NCBI RefSeq assembly: GCF_002019695.1
Contig: NZ_KV917376.1
Span: 3,978,974-4,042,973, forward strand
Length of the DNA stretch: 64,000 nt
Reading direction: 5' to 3'
Source of the DNA: Evansella clarkii
Lineage (GTDB): Bacteria; Bacillota; Bacilli; Bacillales; Salisediminibacteriaceae
Shown: piece by piece, positions 16,210-25,304 of the stretch
Position numbering within the stretch: position 1 is the stretch's first letter
Layout of the letters: every line of letters starts with the position of its first letter
Made by a program: the position numbers and the translations under genes
Notes under the pieces: model-generated
What the model saw: the letters and a program-made list of their open reading frames with translations, nothing else
What the model was told of the DNA's origin: nothing
Databases searched by the model: none

Positions 16210-16524
16210 TTATTCGTTCTTCTTGAGAAAGGCCTGGAACTTTTTTAGGATTTCATTCTCCTTTTCTTTTTCTTTGAGTTGTTTTTCTAGTTCTTTAATT
16301 CTTTTTTCAGCTTCAACCTGAGATGGCGAAGCTTTTATAGAAGTAGTAGAACGAGGGTTAATTAGTCCTTGTTCTCCTTTAAGCTTATAGGTATTTATCC
16401 ACCTATAGATCGTATCACGGTGTAACCCAAGCTCACTTGCGATTACTGAAACTTGATCCCCTTCTTCCAATACACGACGTACAGCTGCCAATTTAGTTTC
16501 GACACTTACATGTGTTTTTCCCAT
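16210..16524 (-). CDS. IS3-family transposase OrfA
   Basis: 104 residues: a helix-turn-helix (SVIASELGLHRDTIYRWINT) binding the IS ends, then a leucine-zipper-like coiled coil (AEKRIKELEKQLKEKEKE). An A_AAA_AAG slippery heptamer at 16240-16246 allows a -1 shift into orfB. The ATG is preceded by GGGGGCTATTTTTT. Confidence 0.95.
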   Translation of the reverse strand: MGKTHVSVETKLAAVRRVLEEGDQVSVIASELGLHRDTIYRWINTYKLKGEQGLINPRSTTSIKASPSQVEAEKRIKELEKQLKEKEKENEILKKFQAFLKKNE

Positions 16525-16601
16525 AAAAAATAGCCCCCTTAAAAACTAGATATGTCGTACGTTTATCATACCTTACCTGTCCATTATAAGGGGGCTTTTC
16601 A

Positions 16602-16629
16602 CAGGCACCTGTCGAAAAATCTTTATCTG
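16602..16629. repeat. Right half of the palindromic element split by IS copy 1
   Basis: CAGGCACCTGTCGAAAAATC and the next 8 bases mirror 15242-15267. Removing the IS and one CTG restores a GTGCCTGGCAC-centred palindrome. Confidence 0.7.
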
Positions 16630-16739
16630 TCTAGTAAATAGATGCCTCATTTCTCCTTTCCTAGTACATCTACCGCTTCGGACATGTCCTCGCTTGAATA
16701 GATTAATATAGAAGCTTTACAGAAAAGGAGATGGTGTAC

Positions 16740-17945
16740 ATGCCTGCAACAAAGCAGCTGATTGTATGCTTTAAGCCCGGTACAAAAAAGTCCCGCTGTT
16801 TAAAGATGCACAAGGAGCGAAAAGCAGAGCTAATTAAGGAAATTAAAGAGATTGGCATTCATGTGGTGACTGTACCTGAGGGGGAACTCCCATCCTGCCT
16901 GAAGGGATATACTGACTCAAAGGATGTCCGTTTTGTGGAGGAAGATTACTTCATACAAGTGGAACCGATCATTAACACGATAGGAATTGCTTCCCTGAAA
17001 AAAATAACGACCTCTTCTGTCACAACAAACGACCCGCTTCTGGAAAGGCAATGGGGCCTGGATAATATAAACGCACAAGGTGCCTGGGATCTTGCCCGTG
17101 TGGCTCCACTCTCAGCAAGGATCGCTATTCTGGATACCGGAGTAAAAGCTAATCATCCGGATTTAAGGGGAAAGATCATTCATCAAGCGAATTTTTCCAG
17201 CTCACCCACTGCGGATGATATACATGGACATGGGACTCATGTGGCAGGAATTGCTGCCGCTGCGACTAACAACAGAAATGGTATCGCTGGTATGAGCTAT
17301 AACACAGGAGCGATTATGAATATAAAAGTAATGGGAGATAACGGAGGCGGGTCAATCAGCAATGTAGCTCAGGGGATTATTCACGCGGCAAATCAGGGAG
17401 CGCATATTATTAATTTAAGTTTAGGAGCTGCAATGGGAAACGAAACCCTGAGAAATGCCGTTAACTACGCTCATAACAGGGGTGCTCTTCTTATTGCAGC
17501 AGCAGGAAATAACTCTTCCAATATCGCTCATTATCCAGCCGGATACAATCAGGTGCTTGCAGTAGCCGCAACAAACCAAAGTAACGAGCTTGCCCCCTTC
17601 TCTAACTACGGTTCCTGGGTGGAAGTAGCTGCGCCTGGGCAGGATATTTTGTCTACTTTCCCTGGAGAAGCCGGAGACTCTATGTACAGGACGGCGTCTG
17701 GCACGTCTCAGGCAGCTCCTTTTGTAAGCGGCCTGGCAGGGTTGATCAAGGCGACAAATCAGACACTCACTAACAGACAGATCAGATCGATTATCCACCG
17801 GGCCGCTATCCGCCCAGTCTCAGGACGTTCCATCAGGTTTGGAAGAATCGATGCAAGAAGAGCTATCCAGCTCGCAAGGAATGCAGCTGGCAGTAACCAT
17901 ATACAAAGTAATAATGCACCGCAGGCATGGTTGAATCTTGACTAG
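16740..17945 (+). CDS. Subtilisin-like serine protease (S8)
   Basis: 401 residues from the ATG at 16740. An earlier in-frame ATG (16731) directly abuts the AAAGGAG site, so 16740 with 9-base spacing is preferred. Residues 1-75 look like an I9-type prodomain ending VRFVEEDYFIQVE. The catalytic triad is complete: Asp132 (AILDTGVKANHPDL), His167 (HGHGTHVAGI) and Ser323 (GTSQAAPFVSG), with the oxyanion Asn in AAAGNNSS. No signal peptide is visible, so the enzyme is either intracellular or exported another way. A good terminator follows. Confidence 0.92.
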   Translation: MPATKQLIVCFKPGTKKSRCLKMHKERKAELIKEIKEIGIHVVTVPEGELPSCLKGYTDSKDVRFVEEDYFIQVEPIINTIGIASLKKITTSSVTTNDPLLERQWGLDNINAQGAWDLARVAPLSARIAILDTGVKANHPDLRGKIIHQANFSSSPTADDIHGHGTHVAGIAAAATNNRNGIAGMSYNTGAIMNIKVMGDNGGGSISNVAQGIIHAANQGAHIINLSLGAAMGNETLRNAVNYAHNRGALLIAAAGNNSSNIAHYPAGYNQVLAVAATNQSNELAPFSNYGSWVEVAAPGQDILSTFPGEAGDSMYRTASGTSQAAPFVSGLAGLIKATNQTLTNRQIRSIIHRAAIRPVSGRSIRFGRIDARRAIQLARNAAGSNHIQSNNAPQAWLNLD

Positions 17946-17956
17946 TCCAATAAATA

Positions 17957-17996
17957 AAGTGGTTCTCACAATTGGTGAGAACCACTTCTTATTTTT
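17957..17996 (+). terminator. Terminator of the subtilase gene
   Basis: AAGTGGTTCTCAC and GGTGAGAACCACTT form a long perfect stem, followed by TCTTATTTTT. Confidence 0.85.
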
Positions 17997-18115
17997 ATCA
18001 AATTCGAAACCAACGGAAATTCATACCGACTAAAGTATATAGATCAGGATAGGAATATGATGCTTTATGGCTGTCTTTTCAAGTTTAATTAACGCTCCAT
18101 AAGCTGAATATATAA

Positions 18116-18310
18116 TTATGTATTTTTATTGAGCTGATATAACCTGGTGATACTGCCGCTGCCAATTATAATTCCTAAAATGGCATACAAGAAATTTCTT
18201 TCCGTATCAATTAAATTAAAGACAGAGGATATAACTACAACTAAAGCAAATAATAAAAGAGAAATATTGAATGCTATTTCGAATTTATTACCACTAAAAA
18301 CCTGATCCAT
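18116..18310 (-). CDS. Small two-helix membrane protein, unknown
   Basis: 64 residues with two hydrophobic helices (about 12-33 and 40-55) and short charged ends. An ideal GGAGGTGATTGA lies directly before the ATG at 18310. Monocistronic. No family recognised. Confidence 0.6.
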   Translation of the reverse strand: MDQVFSGNKFEIAFNISLLLFALVVVISSVFNLIDTERNFLYAILGIIIGSGSITRLYQLNKNT

Positions 18311-18387
18311 TCAATCACCTCCACTCTATTTAAAGGCTCTCCATGAATCGCCTGACCATAAGCTAGCCCCCATTAATAGATATATAG

Positions 18388-18831
18388 TTATTTTGGATAT
18401 ACTTTTTTAAATCGTTCACATACAACTAACATATCAGAAGAAAATTCCAAACCGTGTTCTTTTAATAACCCGGAAAAGAACTCTTCGTGTGCATCCCACC
18501 AGTAACGATAATCCCCCTCACCTTCTGCTAAAGCGAATTCCTCTGTTACTTCATTCATTGGTACAACTTCTACGGACTGAATTTGAATGACTGCTGCTGG
18601 TTCTTCCCAGCCGTCTAAAACAATACTATATTCACCAGCTTTAGGAAGAGCTTCTTTTTCTATTTCATAAAACACAAAACCTGAAGTAGTCGCTGTCTTC
18701 TTCCCTTCCACTACCAGTTCTGCTAACCAGTCCGCGGAAGCGCCAAACTGAAAAGCATCCTTATATTCAATTTCCTTCATATTATTTGCTGTGCAAAAAT
18801 CCTGCCAGAATTGCTGTATTTTTTTGTTCAT
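18388..18831 (-). CDS. ASCH-domain protein
   Basis: 147 residues matching the ASCH superfamily (PUA-like beta barrel): FGASADWLAELVVEGKKTATTS, GEYSIVLDGWEEPAAVIQ, EGDYRYWWDAHEEFF. Family members bind RNA or modified nucleosides, and some are amidohydrolases for acetylated cytidine (YqfB type). It follows the RibD-like gene by 31 bp on the same strand, so the two may be co-transcribed. Specific substrate unknown. Confidence 0.85.
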   Translation of the reverse strand: MNKKIQQFWQDFCTANNMKEIEYKDAFQFGASADWLAELVVEGKKTATTSGFVFYEIEKEALPKAGEYSIVLDGWEEPAAVIQIQSVEVVPMNEVTEEFALAEGEGDYRYWWDAHEEFFSGLLKEHGLEFSSDMLVVCERFKKVYPK

Positions 18832-18862
18832 ATGTGATCATCCTTAAATTAGATTTAATTAT

Positions 18863-19390
18863 TCATTCTCTTTTAACTTCGTAGTGGAGTTCTGCAAACT
18901 GATTGAAGGTTCTACTATTTATCAATGACAGGTTTAAATGAAAGTCCCCTTCTTTAAATAAAGGAATTCCCGTTCCAATTATAACCGGTGCAATAGTTAA
19001 AATAATCTCATCTACTAATTTTTCCTCAAGTAAAAAATGGAGCATTTCACCTCCACCAACAATCCAGATATTATTTCCCAACTGGTTTTTAAGTTTCTTT
19101 ATAAAATCACTTACATCTTCATTAATAAAACTAACATTCTCGGTATCTACTATCGAAGATCTTGTAAAAACATAGCACTCTTTGTCCCGATAGGGGAATT
19201 CTCCTGTTTCATATTTCATTATCCAATCGTATGTTTTTTTGCCCATTAAGACAGTATCAACTGTATTATAAAACTCCGAATAACCATTATCCCCTTCTCC
19301 CTCCACTTTAAATAACCAATCTAAAGACTCGTCTTTAGTAGCTATATATCCGTCTAAACTGGCTGCAATAAATAATACTAAATTTCTCAT
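18863..19390 (-). CDS. Dihydrofolate reductase-like / RibD C-terminal family protein
   Basis: 175 residues in the DHFR fold. Marks include the start NLVLFIAASLDGYIA, MGKKTYDWIM, the NADPH loop WIVGGGEMLHFLLEEKLVDEI and PVIIGTGIPLF. It resembles YyaP/YwjB of Bacillus, which are reductases of unknown substrate, and not the housekeeping DfrA. Probably an operon with the ASCH gene. Confidence 0.87.
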   Translation of the reverse strand: MRNLVLFIAASLDGYIATKDESLDWLFKVEGEGDNGYSEFYNTVDTVLMGKKTYDWIMKYETGEFPYRDKECYVFTRSSIVDTENVSFINEDVSDFIKKLKNQLGNNIWIVGGGEMLHFLLEEKLVDEIILTIAPVIIGTGIPLFKEGDFHLNLSLINSRTFNQFAELHYEVKRE

Positions 19391-19529
19391 AAAGATCTCC
19401 CCGCTAAGAAAGAATTTTTTTAATGCGTTTGTAATTTGTTCCCTGAACCAGTGTCCGACAAGTTATATATTAACATAAAATTCCAACACCTAATAGATAT
19501 TGTTTAAATCATCAGTATCGACGAATAAA

Positions 19530-19576
19530 ACAACAGGGGGCAATAGCTTCCTTCACTATCGCCTGCCTGTTTTTCA
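19530..19576 (-). terminator. Terminator of the MFS gene
   Basis: On the minus strand CAGGCAGGCGATAG pairs imperfectly with CTATTGCCCCCTG, then TTGTTTTATT. Confidence 0.6.
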
Positions 19577-19585
19577 TGTGGGAAA

Positions 19586-20842
19586 TTAACCGGTCTTTAT
19601 GTCTCCAGGTACAGTTTTGTAAAAAGTATTTTTCGATGGATGAACTGCAAGACAGAAGAGTGTGGCAGTCAGTAAAAGCATTAGTACTGCACCGGAAATA
19701 ACCATGAGCTGAATGGAAAGAACTTGCGCCCCTATGGCAAAGCCCGTTGTTGTTATAATAATTAAAAATGCCTCAGCAAATCCGTACAGACTGCCTATTC
19801 TCCCCATCACCTCTACAGGGATGTTATTTTGATAGAAGGTATAAAATCCTGTATTAGCAAAGGCATTGGCAAACGCCAGCAGAAATACCCCTGCCGCTGC
19901 CACCATAAAAGAACTCGAAAAAGCAAAAATCAGATAACCTGTGGAAACAACAACAGCACCTGCCCCAATCAGCATGGAGACTGTTAATTTTTTTGTGAAG
20001 ATTACATTTATCAATGCTCCTGTTAAAATGCCTGCTCCTGCAATACTCACAAGGAAACCATATTCACTGTCGGTAAGAGAAATGACCTCTTTGGAAAAAG
20101 CAACTTCAAGGGAATCAACTGCTGTCTGCATGACGATAAAAACGCTGAACAAAAAATATATAGTCATGACGTAAAAAAACTTACGGCTGAAATTTAAAAC
20201 AACAATCCAGTCTTCCTTAAAGACCTTCATGGAAACTTTTTGGCCGGCTGTCGTATTATTCAAAAGGTTTTTCTCCAGATTAGGCATAAGCATGGTAACA
20301 ATAGCTGAAAAAAAGTAAGCTAAAGCATTGATGTAAATGGCATAAATTGGAGACCCAATGATAAATAACACGCCGGTAATCGCAGGTCCGATTATAAAAG
20401 CCCCTGAATCAATGAGGCTTCTTAAAGAATTAAACCGTTGTCTTTCTTCAGCAGGAATGAGCCTGGTAATATAACTATCTGATGTGGGCCCGTATACTGA
20501 AGAAGCCATACTAATTACGAAGACAAGGACATAAATTATCCATAGAGATCCTGAGAATACAGCTAAACAAACAATCAGAATCCCATGGAGAACATCTAGA
20601 AAAATCATGACGAATTTCTTATTTAAACGGTCAATTAAACTGCCGCTCCACAAATTGATACATAATGCAGCGAAGGGCCTGATGATATACAGGGCAGCAA
20701 CCGCCAGAGGAGAGCCCGTCATATTAAAAACGATTAAATTCAGCGCAATAAAATAAACCCAGCTTCCGATATTTGAAATACCAATACCGAACAGTAAAAT
20801 GCCTGGATACTTCCAGGAATAAATTAATTTTCTCCAGTCCAC
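19586..20842 (-). CDS. MFS transporter under T-box control
   Basis: 418 residues and about 12 helices. The cytoplasmic loop after helix 2 has GSLIDRLNKKFVMIFLD, the MFS motif A form of the enterobactin-exporter/MFS_3 group. The start is a GTG at 20842 with GGGAGGG about 7 bases upstream; a nearer ATG is out of frame. A full T-box leader and its terminator lie directly upstream, so expression should rise when one tRNA is uncharged. That suggests transport of an amino acid, a peptide or a related metabolite, although the fold is usually an exporter. Confidence 0.88.
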   Translation of the reverse strand: MDWRKLIYSWKYPGILLFGIGISNIGSWVYFIALNLIVFNMTGSPLAVAALYIIRPFAALCINLWSGSLIDRLNKKFVMIFLDVLHGILIVCLAVFSGSLWIIYVLVFVISMASSVYGPTSDSYITRLIPAEERQRFNSLRSLIDSGAFIIGPAITGVLFIIGSPIYAIYINALAYFFSAIVTMLMPNLEKNLLNNTTAGQKVSMKVFKEDWIVVLNFSRKFFYVMTIYFLFSVFIVMQTAVDSLEVAFSKEVISLTDSEYGFLVSIAGAGILTGALINVIFTKKLTVSMLIGAGAVVVSTGYLIFAFSSSFMVAAAGVFLLAFANAFANTGFYTFYQNNIPVEVMGRIGSLYGFAEAFLIIITTTGFAIGAQVLSIQLMVISGAVLMLLLTATLFCLAVHPSKNTFYKTVPGDIKTG

Positions 20843-20884
20843 ATTTAGCCCTCCCTCTGTTTATTTTGCCGAAAAATAAAAAAA

Positions 20885-21150
20885 TCCCACCCCCAAGACA
20901 TTAGTCTTGGGGGCGAGATTATTAATCGCGGTGCCACCCCAGTTTATTAATATGTTGCCATATTAACCTCTTCAGGTACGGCAATTAAGCTTATACCCTA
21001 GCTCTATAACGGGAGCTCCCGATACATTATCACCATTAAGGATCCAATGTACTGCTCAGAGGCTTGCTTCAATAAAATCGTTCCTGCTCCTTTTCAGCTT
21101 CCGGAGCTCTCTGTGAAGAACTTATTTATTTACTCTTCTCATCATCGCAT
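20885..21150 (-). promoter_or_regulatory. T-box riboswitch leader
   Basis: Reading the minus strand: GAGTAAATA at the 5' side, AGAGAGCTCCGG and GCTGAAAAGGAGC (stem I features), then the T-box proper GGGGTGGCACCGCG (20927-20940). A strong terminator follows (CCCCAAGAC and GTCTTGGGG, then TTTTTTT; 20884-20914). The T-box pairs with the tRNA acceptor end to form an antiterminator. I could not place the specifier codon with certainty. Confidence 0.92.
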
Positions 21151-21165
21151 TTACTAATTTTTGTA

Positions 21166-21194
21166 ATATTACCATAAATAAATTAGAGCAGCAA
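21166..21194 (-). promoter_or_regulatory. SigA promoter of the T-box/MFS unit
   Basis: TTGCTG (21189-21194) and TAATAT (21166-21171), 17-bp spacing, just upstream of the T-box leader. Confidence 0.55.
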
Positions 21195-21246
21195 GATTAT
21201 AATTTATTCACTGGATAAAAAACATCTCTGTTTTTATCCTTGAAAA

Positions 21247-21275
21247 CAAAAAAGAGCGCCCAAAAAAGGACGCTA
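21247..21275 (-). terminator. Terminator of the YjcZ-like gene
   Basis: AGCGTCC and GGGCGCT (one G-T pair) around a T-rich loop, then CTTTTTT on the minus strand. Confidence 0.75.
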
Positions 21276-21303
21276 TGAAAGGAAAGGGAAAGGGGAGAAA
21301 TTA

Positions 21304-21432
21304 TTAGTAGCCCCCAAATCCAGTGCCAATAGCAGCTGCACCAATAATAACTAACAGGATAAACAGCACCAGGATGAACGCAAAGCCAGCACCATGGCCG
21401 CGTCCACCATAATCTCCATAATAACCACTCAT
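21304..21432 (-). CDS. YjcZ-type tiny sporulation membrane protein (42 aa)
   Basis: The true start is the ATG at 21432, preceded by AAGGAGGTTTACATTA; longer in-frame extensions have no ribosome site. The product opens MSGYYGDYGGRGHGAGFAF, has one hydrophobic helix (FILVLFILLVIIGAAAIG) and ends GTGFGGY. This Gly/Tyr-rich head plus helix is the PF09680 tiny-TM family (YjcZ and relatives), found in spore-formers and often in the spore. Confidence 0.85.
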   Translation of the reverse strand: MSGYYGDYGGRGHGAGFAFILVLFILLVIIGAAAIGTGFGGY

Positions 21433-21578
21433 TAATGTAAACCTCCTTCTTTTAAGGAATGGTACATTATATGTGAGGCAGGCTGGCTTGTATAGATATT
21501 TACCGCACTTAGATGAAAATGCTCTAAAACAGTAAGACAGGATTATTACTTCTGCCACCATCGGCTATTGTTTGATGA

Positions 21579-22097
<519 letters not shown>

Positions 22098-22113
22098 TCA
22101 AAATCCTCCCCTA

Positions 22114-22566
22114 TTAATAATTTCTTTTGTTCCCTTTTTTTACTAACTCCCAGTCTTTTACTACATTGTTCCTTACTCTCTTAAGGAGTTCATGGATGGT
22201 TTCTGCTTCTTCTTCGGTGAATCCGGCTAAAGCCACATCATTTGAATGCTCATTTTCTCTGATAATAAATGTGTATACATGTTTCCCTTTCTCTGTCGGG
22301 AAAAGTTTTTTAATCTTTTTGTTTTGTTCATCTTCTTTCTTTTCAATAAAGCCATTGAGCTCAAGTTTTTTTACAGCACGGGCTGCTGTAGTTCTGTCTA
22401 CTTTAATCATTTCAGCTAATTTTTCCTGAATGGTTCCCGGGTTCTCACATATACGCACCAAATACAAATACTGGCCTTTCGTAAGGTCATATTCTTTAAA
22501 TTCTATATTGCTGATGGAATCCAACGCTCTTGCTATCATGCCAATTTCACGGAGAATTTGTTTCAT
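22114..22566 (-). CDS. MarR-family transcriptional regulator
   Basis: 150 residues with a winged helix: LTKGQYLYLVRICENPG, EKLAEMIKVDRTTAARAVKKLE, wing GFIEKKEDEQNKKIKKLFPTEKG. The ATG has GAGGAGTTCATT upstream. First gene of a MarR-GNAT operon. A TTGCATATGCAA palindrome just upstream is a likely self-operator. Ligand unknown. Confidence 0.92.
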   Translation of the reverse strand: MKQILREIGMIARALDSISNIEFKEYDLTKGQYLYLVRICENPGTIQEKLAEMIKVDRTTAARAVKKLELNGFIEKKEDEQNKKIKKLFPTEKGKHVYTFIIRENEHSNDVALAGFTEEEAETIHELLKRVRNNVVKDWELVKKGNKRNY

Positions 22567-22590
22567 AATGAACTCCTCACACTATTTTTA

Positions 22591-22602
22591 TTGCATATGC
22601 AA
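22591..22602. promoter_or_regulatory. Palindrome upstream of marR, operator candidate
   Basis: TTGCATATGCAA, a perfect 12-bp palindrome 25 bp before the marR start. A related TTGCAA half-site follows at about 22643. MarR proteins typically bind such short AT-rich palindromes. Confidence 0.5.
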
Positions 22603-22759
22603 CAAAATAAACTACTTTTAATTTACCTCAAGTTTGTTGTGTTTGCAATAAAACTATCTCGACATAATTCGGGTGGTGCCTGTGAAAAGCCCCCTTATAA
22701 TGGACAGGTAAGGTATGATAAACGTACGACATATCTAGTTTTTAAGGGGGCTATTTTTT

Positions 22760-23074
22760 ATGGGAAAAACACATGTAAGTGTCGAAACTAAATTGGCAGC
22801 TGTACGTCGTGTATTGGAAGAAGGGGATCAAGTTTCAGTAATCGCAAGTGAGCTTGGGTTACACCGTGATACGATCTATAGGTGGATAAATACCTATAAG
22901 CTTAAAGGAGAACAAGGACTAATTAACCCTCGTTCTACTACTTCTATAAAAGCTTCGCCATCTCAGGTTGAAGCTGAAAAAAGAATTAAAGAACTAGAAA
23001 AACAACTCAAAGAAAAAGAAAAGGAGAATGAAATCCTAAAAAAGTTCCAGGCCTTTCTCAAGAAGAACGAATAA
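22760..23074 (+). CDS. IS3-family transposase OrfA (copy 2)
   Basis: 104 residues, identical to the copy at 16210-16524. Helix-turn-helix followed by a coiled coil. The A_AAA_AAG heptamer is at 23038-23044, in the right phase for a -1 shift. Confidence 0.95.
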   Translation: MGKTHVSVETKLAAVRRVLEEGDQVSVIASELGLHRDTIYRWINTYKLKGEQGLINPRSTTSIKASPSQVEAEKRIKELEKQLKEKEKENEILKKFQAFLKKNE

Positions 23075-23127
23075 GTAAAAAATACGAGGCAATTTCTTAT
23101 CTGAGAAAGGATTACCCTGTTGTTATT

Positions 23128-23949
23128 TTGTGTAAGGTATTAGGCGTTTCCACAAGTGGTTATTACGCTTATTTGAAGCGTCCAAAAAAACAAACGACCA
23201 AAAAACAGAAAAAAGAACTACAACAAATTAAGCGGGTTTATAAAAAGTATGGAGGAACATACGGCGCTAAACGAATTGCACAGGTTTTAAAAGCAAAAAA
23301 CGTTATTATTAATCATAAGAAAGTAGCACGTTTAATGAGAGAATCTAACTTAAAAGCCAAAGTACGTCAGAAAAAGGCAACACACCTAACAAAGAAACAA
23401 GCCACCGGCTTTGTATACAGCAATTTATTAGATAGAAACTTCGAGGCGAGTCACCCTAACCAAAAATGGGTTACAGACATGACGGAGGTTGAAATAGACT
23501 CCGTGAAACTCTATATTTCCACGATCATGGATCTTTTTAACCGTGAAATTATTGCTTTTAAGTGTGGGTTCAGCCCAAATCAACAGCTTATTGAAGAAAC
23601 CATTATAGCCGCGAAAATGAAAAGAAAGCTATCTACATTAGAGAATGTGCTCCTCCATAGTGATCAAGGCAGCGTCTATCGTTCTGCCAATTACCATATG
23701 TTAAGCAAAAGACTGAAGTTTATACCTAGCATGTCTCGCAAAGCAAACTGCTGGGATAACGCGGTTATAGAAAGTTTCTTTTCACAACTAAAAACAGAGT
23801 TTCCTCATTTTTATCCGACTACTAATTTAGTGCAAGTACAATTGGACTTTAAAAAATATATCCGCTTCTACAATGAAGAACGTATACAGAAAAAGATGGG
23901 GTATGCATCCCCAAAGGAATACCATAAAAGATATCTACATGCAATTTAG
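23128..23949 (+). CDS. IS3-family transposase OrfB (copy 2)
   Basis: 273 residues, identical to 15335-16156, with an intact DDE set (WVTD, HSDQGS, NAVIESFF). Made as an OrfAB fusion after frameshifting; the frame is open back to the slippery site. Confidence 0.95.
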   Translation: MCKVLGVSTSGYYAYLKRPKKQTTKKQKKELQQIKRVYKKYGGTYGAKRIAQVLKAKNVIINHKKVARLMRESNLKAKVRQKKATHLTKKQATGFVYSNLLDRNFEASHPNQKWVTDMTEVEIDSVKLYISTIMDLFNREIIAFKCGFSPNQQLIEETIIAAKMKRKLSTLENVLLHSDQGSVYRSANYHMLSKRLKFIPSMSRKANCWDNAVIESFFSQLKTEFPHFYPTTNLVQVQLDFKKYIRFYNEERIQKKMGYASPKEYHKRYLHAI

Positions 23950-24120
23950 GTTCTAACGAATATTAGAACCTAAATTGTCGAATTTGTTTATTGTCTATTT
24001 ACCAGGGGCTTGACCACTGTCACCCGTCGAATAACCAAGAAAATAAATGGAATACTTCCCTTTCGTCCACACAATGTAAACTGTACGTCCTGCACATACA
24101 AAATTCGCTGTTTTTGCTCT

Positions 24121-24149
24121 TTGAACTGGAAAACAAAAAATTGTATTAT
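24121..24149 (+). promoter_or_regulatory. SigA promoter candidate for the OpuAC-like gene
   Basis: TTGAAC (24121-24126), 17-bp spacer, TATTAT (24144-24149). It lies outside the IS, so the gene has kept its own promoter. Confidence 0.55.
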
Positions 24150-24283
24150 TGCATTTAGCTGTTTTTTACATAATAATTTTTGCTCACTGAAAAAGATCTC
24201 ATAGACAGCAGAATGAATAGCTGTACATAAGGCAAAATAACGATAGCAGCTGATTTAAGCTAAGACTAAGGGGTGTTAATAAC

Positions 24284-25216
24284 ATGAAAAACATTAAATG
24301 GAAAAAGACCGGGATGGTTGCCGGGTTGTCTTTAACTCTTCTCGCAGCCGGATGCGGACAGGAAAATGCAGAGAATACGGATGACACGGAAAACGCCGGA
24401 AACGAACAAGCTGGCGTGAATATCGGGGAAGCAGTAAATTATACGATTACAGGTATTGAGCCAGGTGCCGGAATCACTCAGGCTACTGATAATGCTTTAG
24501 CAGAGTATGAAAATCTTGCCGGCTGGCATCATGAAATCTCCTCCACAGTGGCTATGCTGACCGAATTAGAAAGTGCCATTAACAATGAGGAACCTATTAT
24601 TGTTGCCGGGTGGTCCCCTCACTTTAAATTTGCGCAGTATGACCTGAAATACTTAGAAGATCCTGAAGGCGTATATGGCGGGGAAGAACAAATTAAAACA
24701 ATTGTAAGAACCGGGCTGGAAGAAGATATGCCTGAAGCATACGAAATTCTGGGCAGATTCAACTGGGAGCCGGAAGATATGGAATCCGTCATGCTTGACG
24801 CCCAGGAAATGGATTTTGAAGAAGCAGCCCGGGACTGGGTAGAAGAAAACGAGGAAAAAGTTGCAGATTGGACAGAAGGTGTAGAGCCTGTGGATGGTAC
24901 GAACATTGAATTAGTAATAACTCCATGGGACACGGAACGCTCTTCCGGAAATGTTGTAAAAATAGTTCTGGAGGAACACGGATTTAATGTTACCCTAACT
25001 CCTGTTGACCCGCCTATTATGTTCCAGGCTATTGCTTCAGGTGATGCTGATGCCTCAATCGCTCCCTGGATGCCCGCTACCCATGCTTCATTTTACGAAG
25101 AGCATGAAGGTAATTTCGAAGACTTAGGAGAAAACTTAACTGGCGCTAAAATTGGTCTCGTTGTACCAGAATATATGGAGATTGATTCTATTGAAGATCT
25201 CGAGCCTGCAGAATAA
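24284..25216 (+). CDS. opuAC: Glycine betaine/proline-betaine binding lipoprotein, OpuAC-like
   Basis: 310 residues. Lipoprotein signal with lipobox LAAGC (Cys24), then an acidic linker. The domain order matches Bacillus OpuAC: first ITGIEPGAGI...LTELESAINNEEPIIVAGWSPHF with the aromatic GW-P binding site, then LVITPWDTERSSGNVVKIVL and ADASIAPWMPATHASF. It should bind betaine outside the membrane and feed an ABC importer. No opuAA or opuAB partner lies beside it; the IS sits directly upstream. The very acidic sequence fits a salt-tolerant host. Confidence 0.9.
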   Translation: MKNIKWKKTGMVAGLSLTLLAAGCGQENAENTDDTENAGNEQAGVNIGEAVNYTITGIEPGAGITQATDNALAEYENLAGWHHEISSTVAMLTELESAINNEEPIIVAGWSPHFKFAQYDLKYLEDPEGVYGGEEQIKTIVRTGLEEDMPEAYEILGRFNWEPEDMESVMLDAQEMDFEEAARDWVEENEEKVADWTEGVEPVDGTNIELVITPWDTERSSGNVVKIVLEEHGFNVTLTPVDPPIMFQAIASGDADASIAPWMPATHASFYEEHEGNFEDLGENLTGAKIGLVVPEYMEIDSIEDLEPAE

Positions 25217-25245
25217 AAGTAACTACTCCCTATTAGGGAAGTTTC

Positions 25246-25291
25246 GACGAGTGCCTGGCACCACCCGAAAAAACTCGTATTTTGTCGAACT
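25246..25291. repeat. Intact palindromic element with GTGCCTGGCAC centre
   Basis: TTTCGACGAGTGCCTGGCAC followed by CACCCGAAAAAACTCG and TTTGTCGAA. It has the same centre as the two IS insertion sites but is not interrupted, so it shows the empty form of the element. Confidence 0.6.
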
Positions 25292-25304
25292 CGCAAATAA
25301 AACA

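Larger units (their letters stand above)
15268..16601 (-). mobile_element. IS3-family (IS150-type) insertion sequence, copy 1
   Basis: 1,334 bp, minus orientation, with ends TGAAAAGCCCC and, read inward from the other side, TGGTCAAGCCCC (imperfect terminal repeats starting TG). The 3-bp target duplication CTG/CAG lies at 15265-15267 and 16602-16604. It carries orfA and orfB with a slippery heptamer. The encoded proteins are identical to those of copy 2 at 22683-24016, so the copies are recent. Confidence 0.9.
22683..24016 (+). mobile_element. IS3-family (IS150-type) insertion sequence, copy 2
   Basis: 1,334 bp in plus orientation, same ends and proteins as copy 1. CTG is repeated at 22680-22682 and 24017-24019 as target duplication. 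The site is another hairpin: TTCGGGTGGTGC to the left and TCACCCGTCGAA to the right. Copy 1 and copy 2 are inverted relative to each other with about 6 kb between. Confidence 0.9.

Noticed and set aside
21433-21561. N-terminal extension of the YjcZ-like protein
   Set aside because: The extension has no ribosome site, while the ATG at 21432 has an ideal one and gives the family's normal length.
24284-25216. Circular permutation as a novelty of the OpuAC-like protein
   Set aside because: The swapped domain order is already normal for Bacillus OpuAC, so it is not new here.
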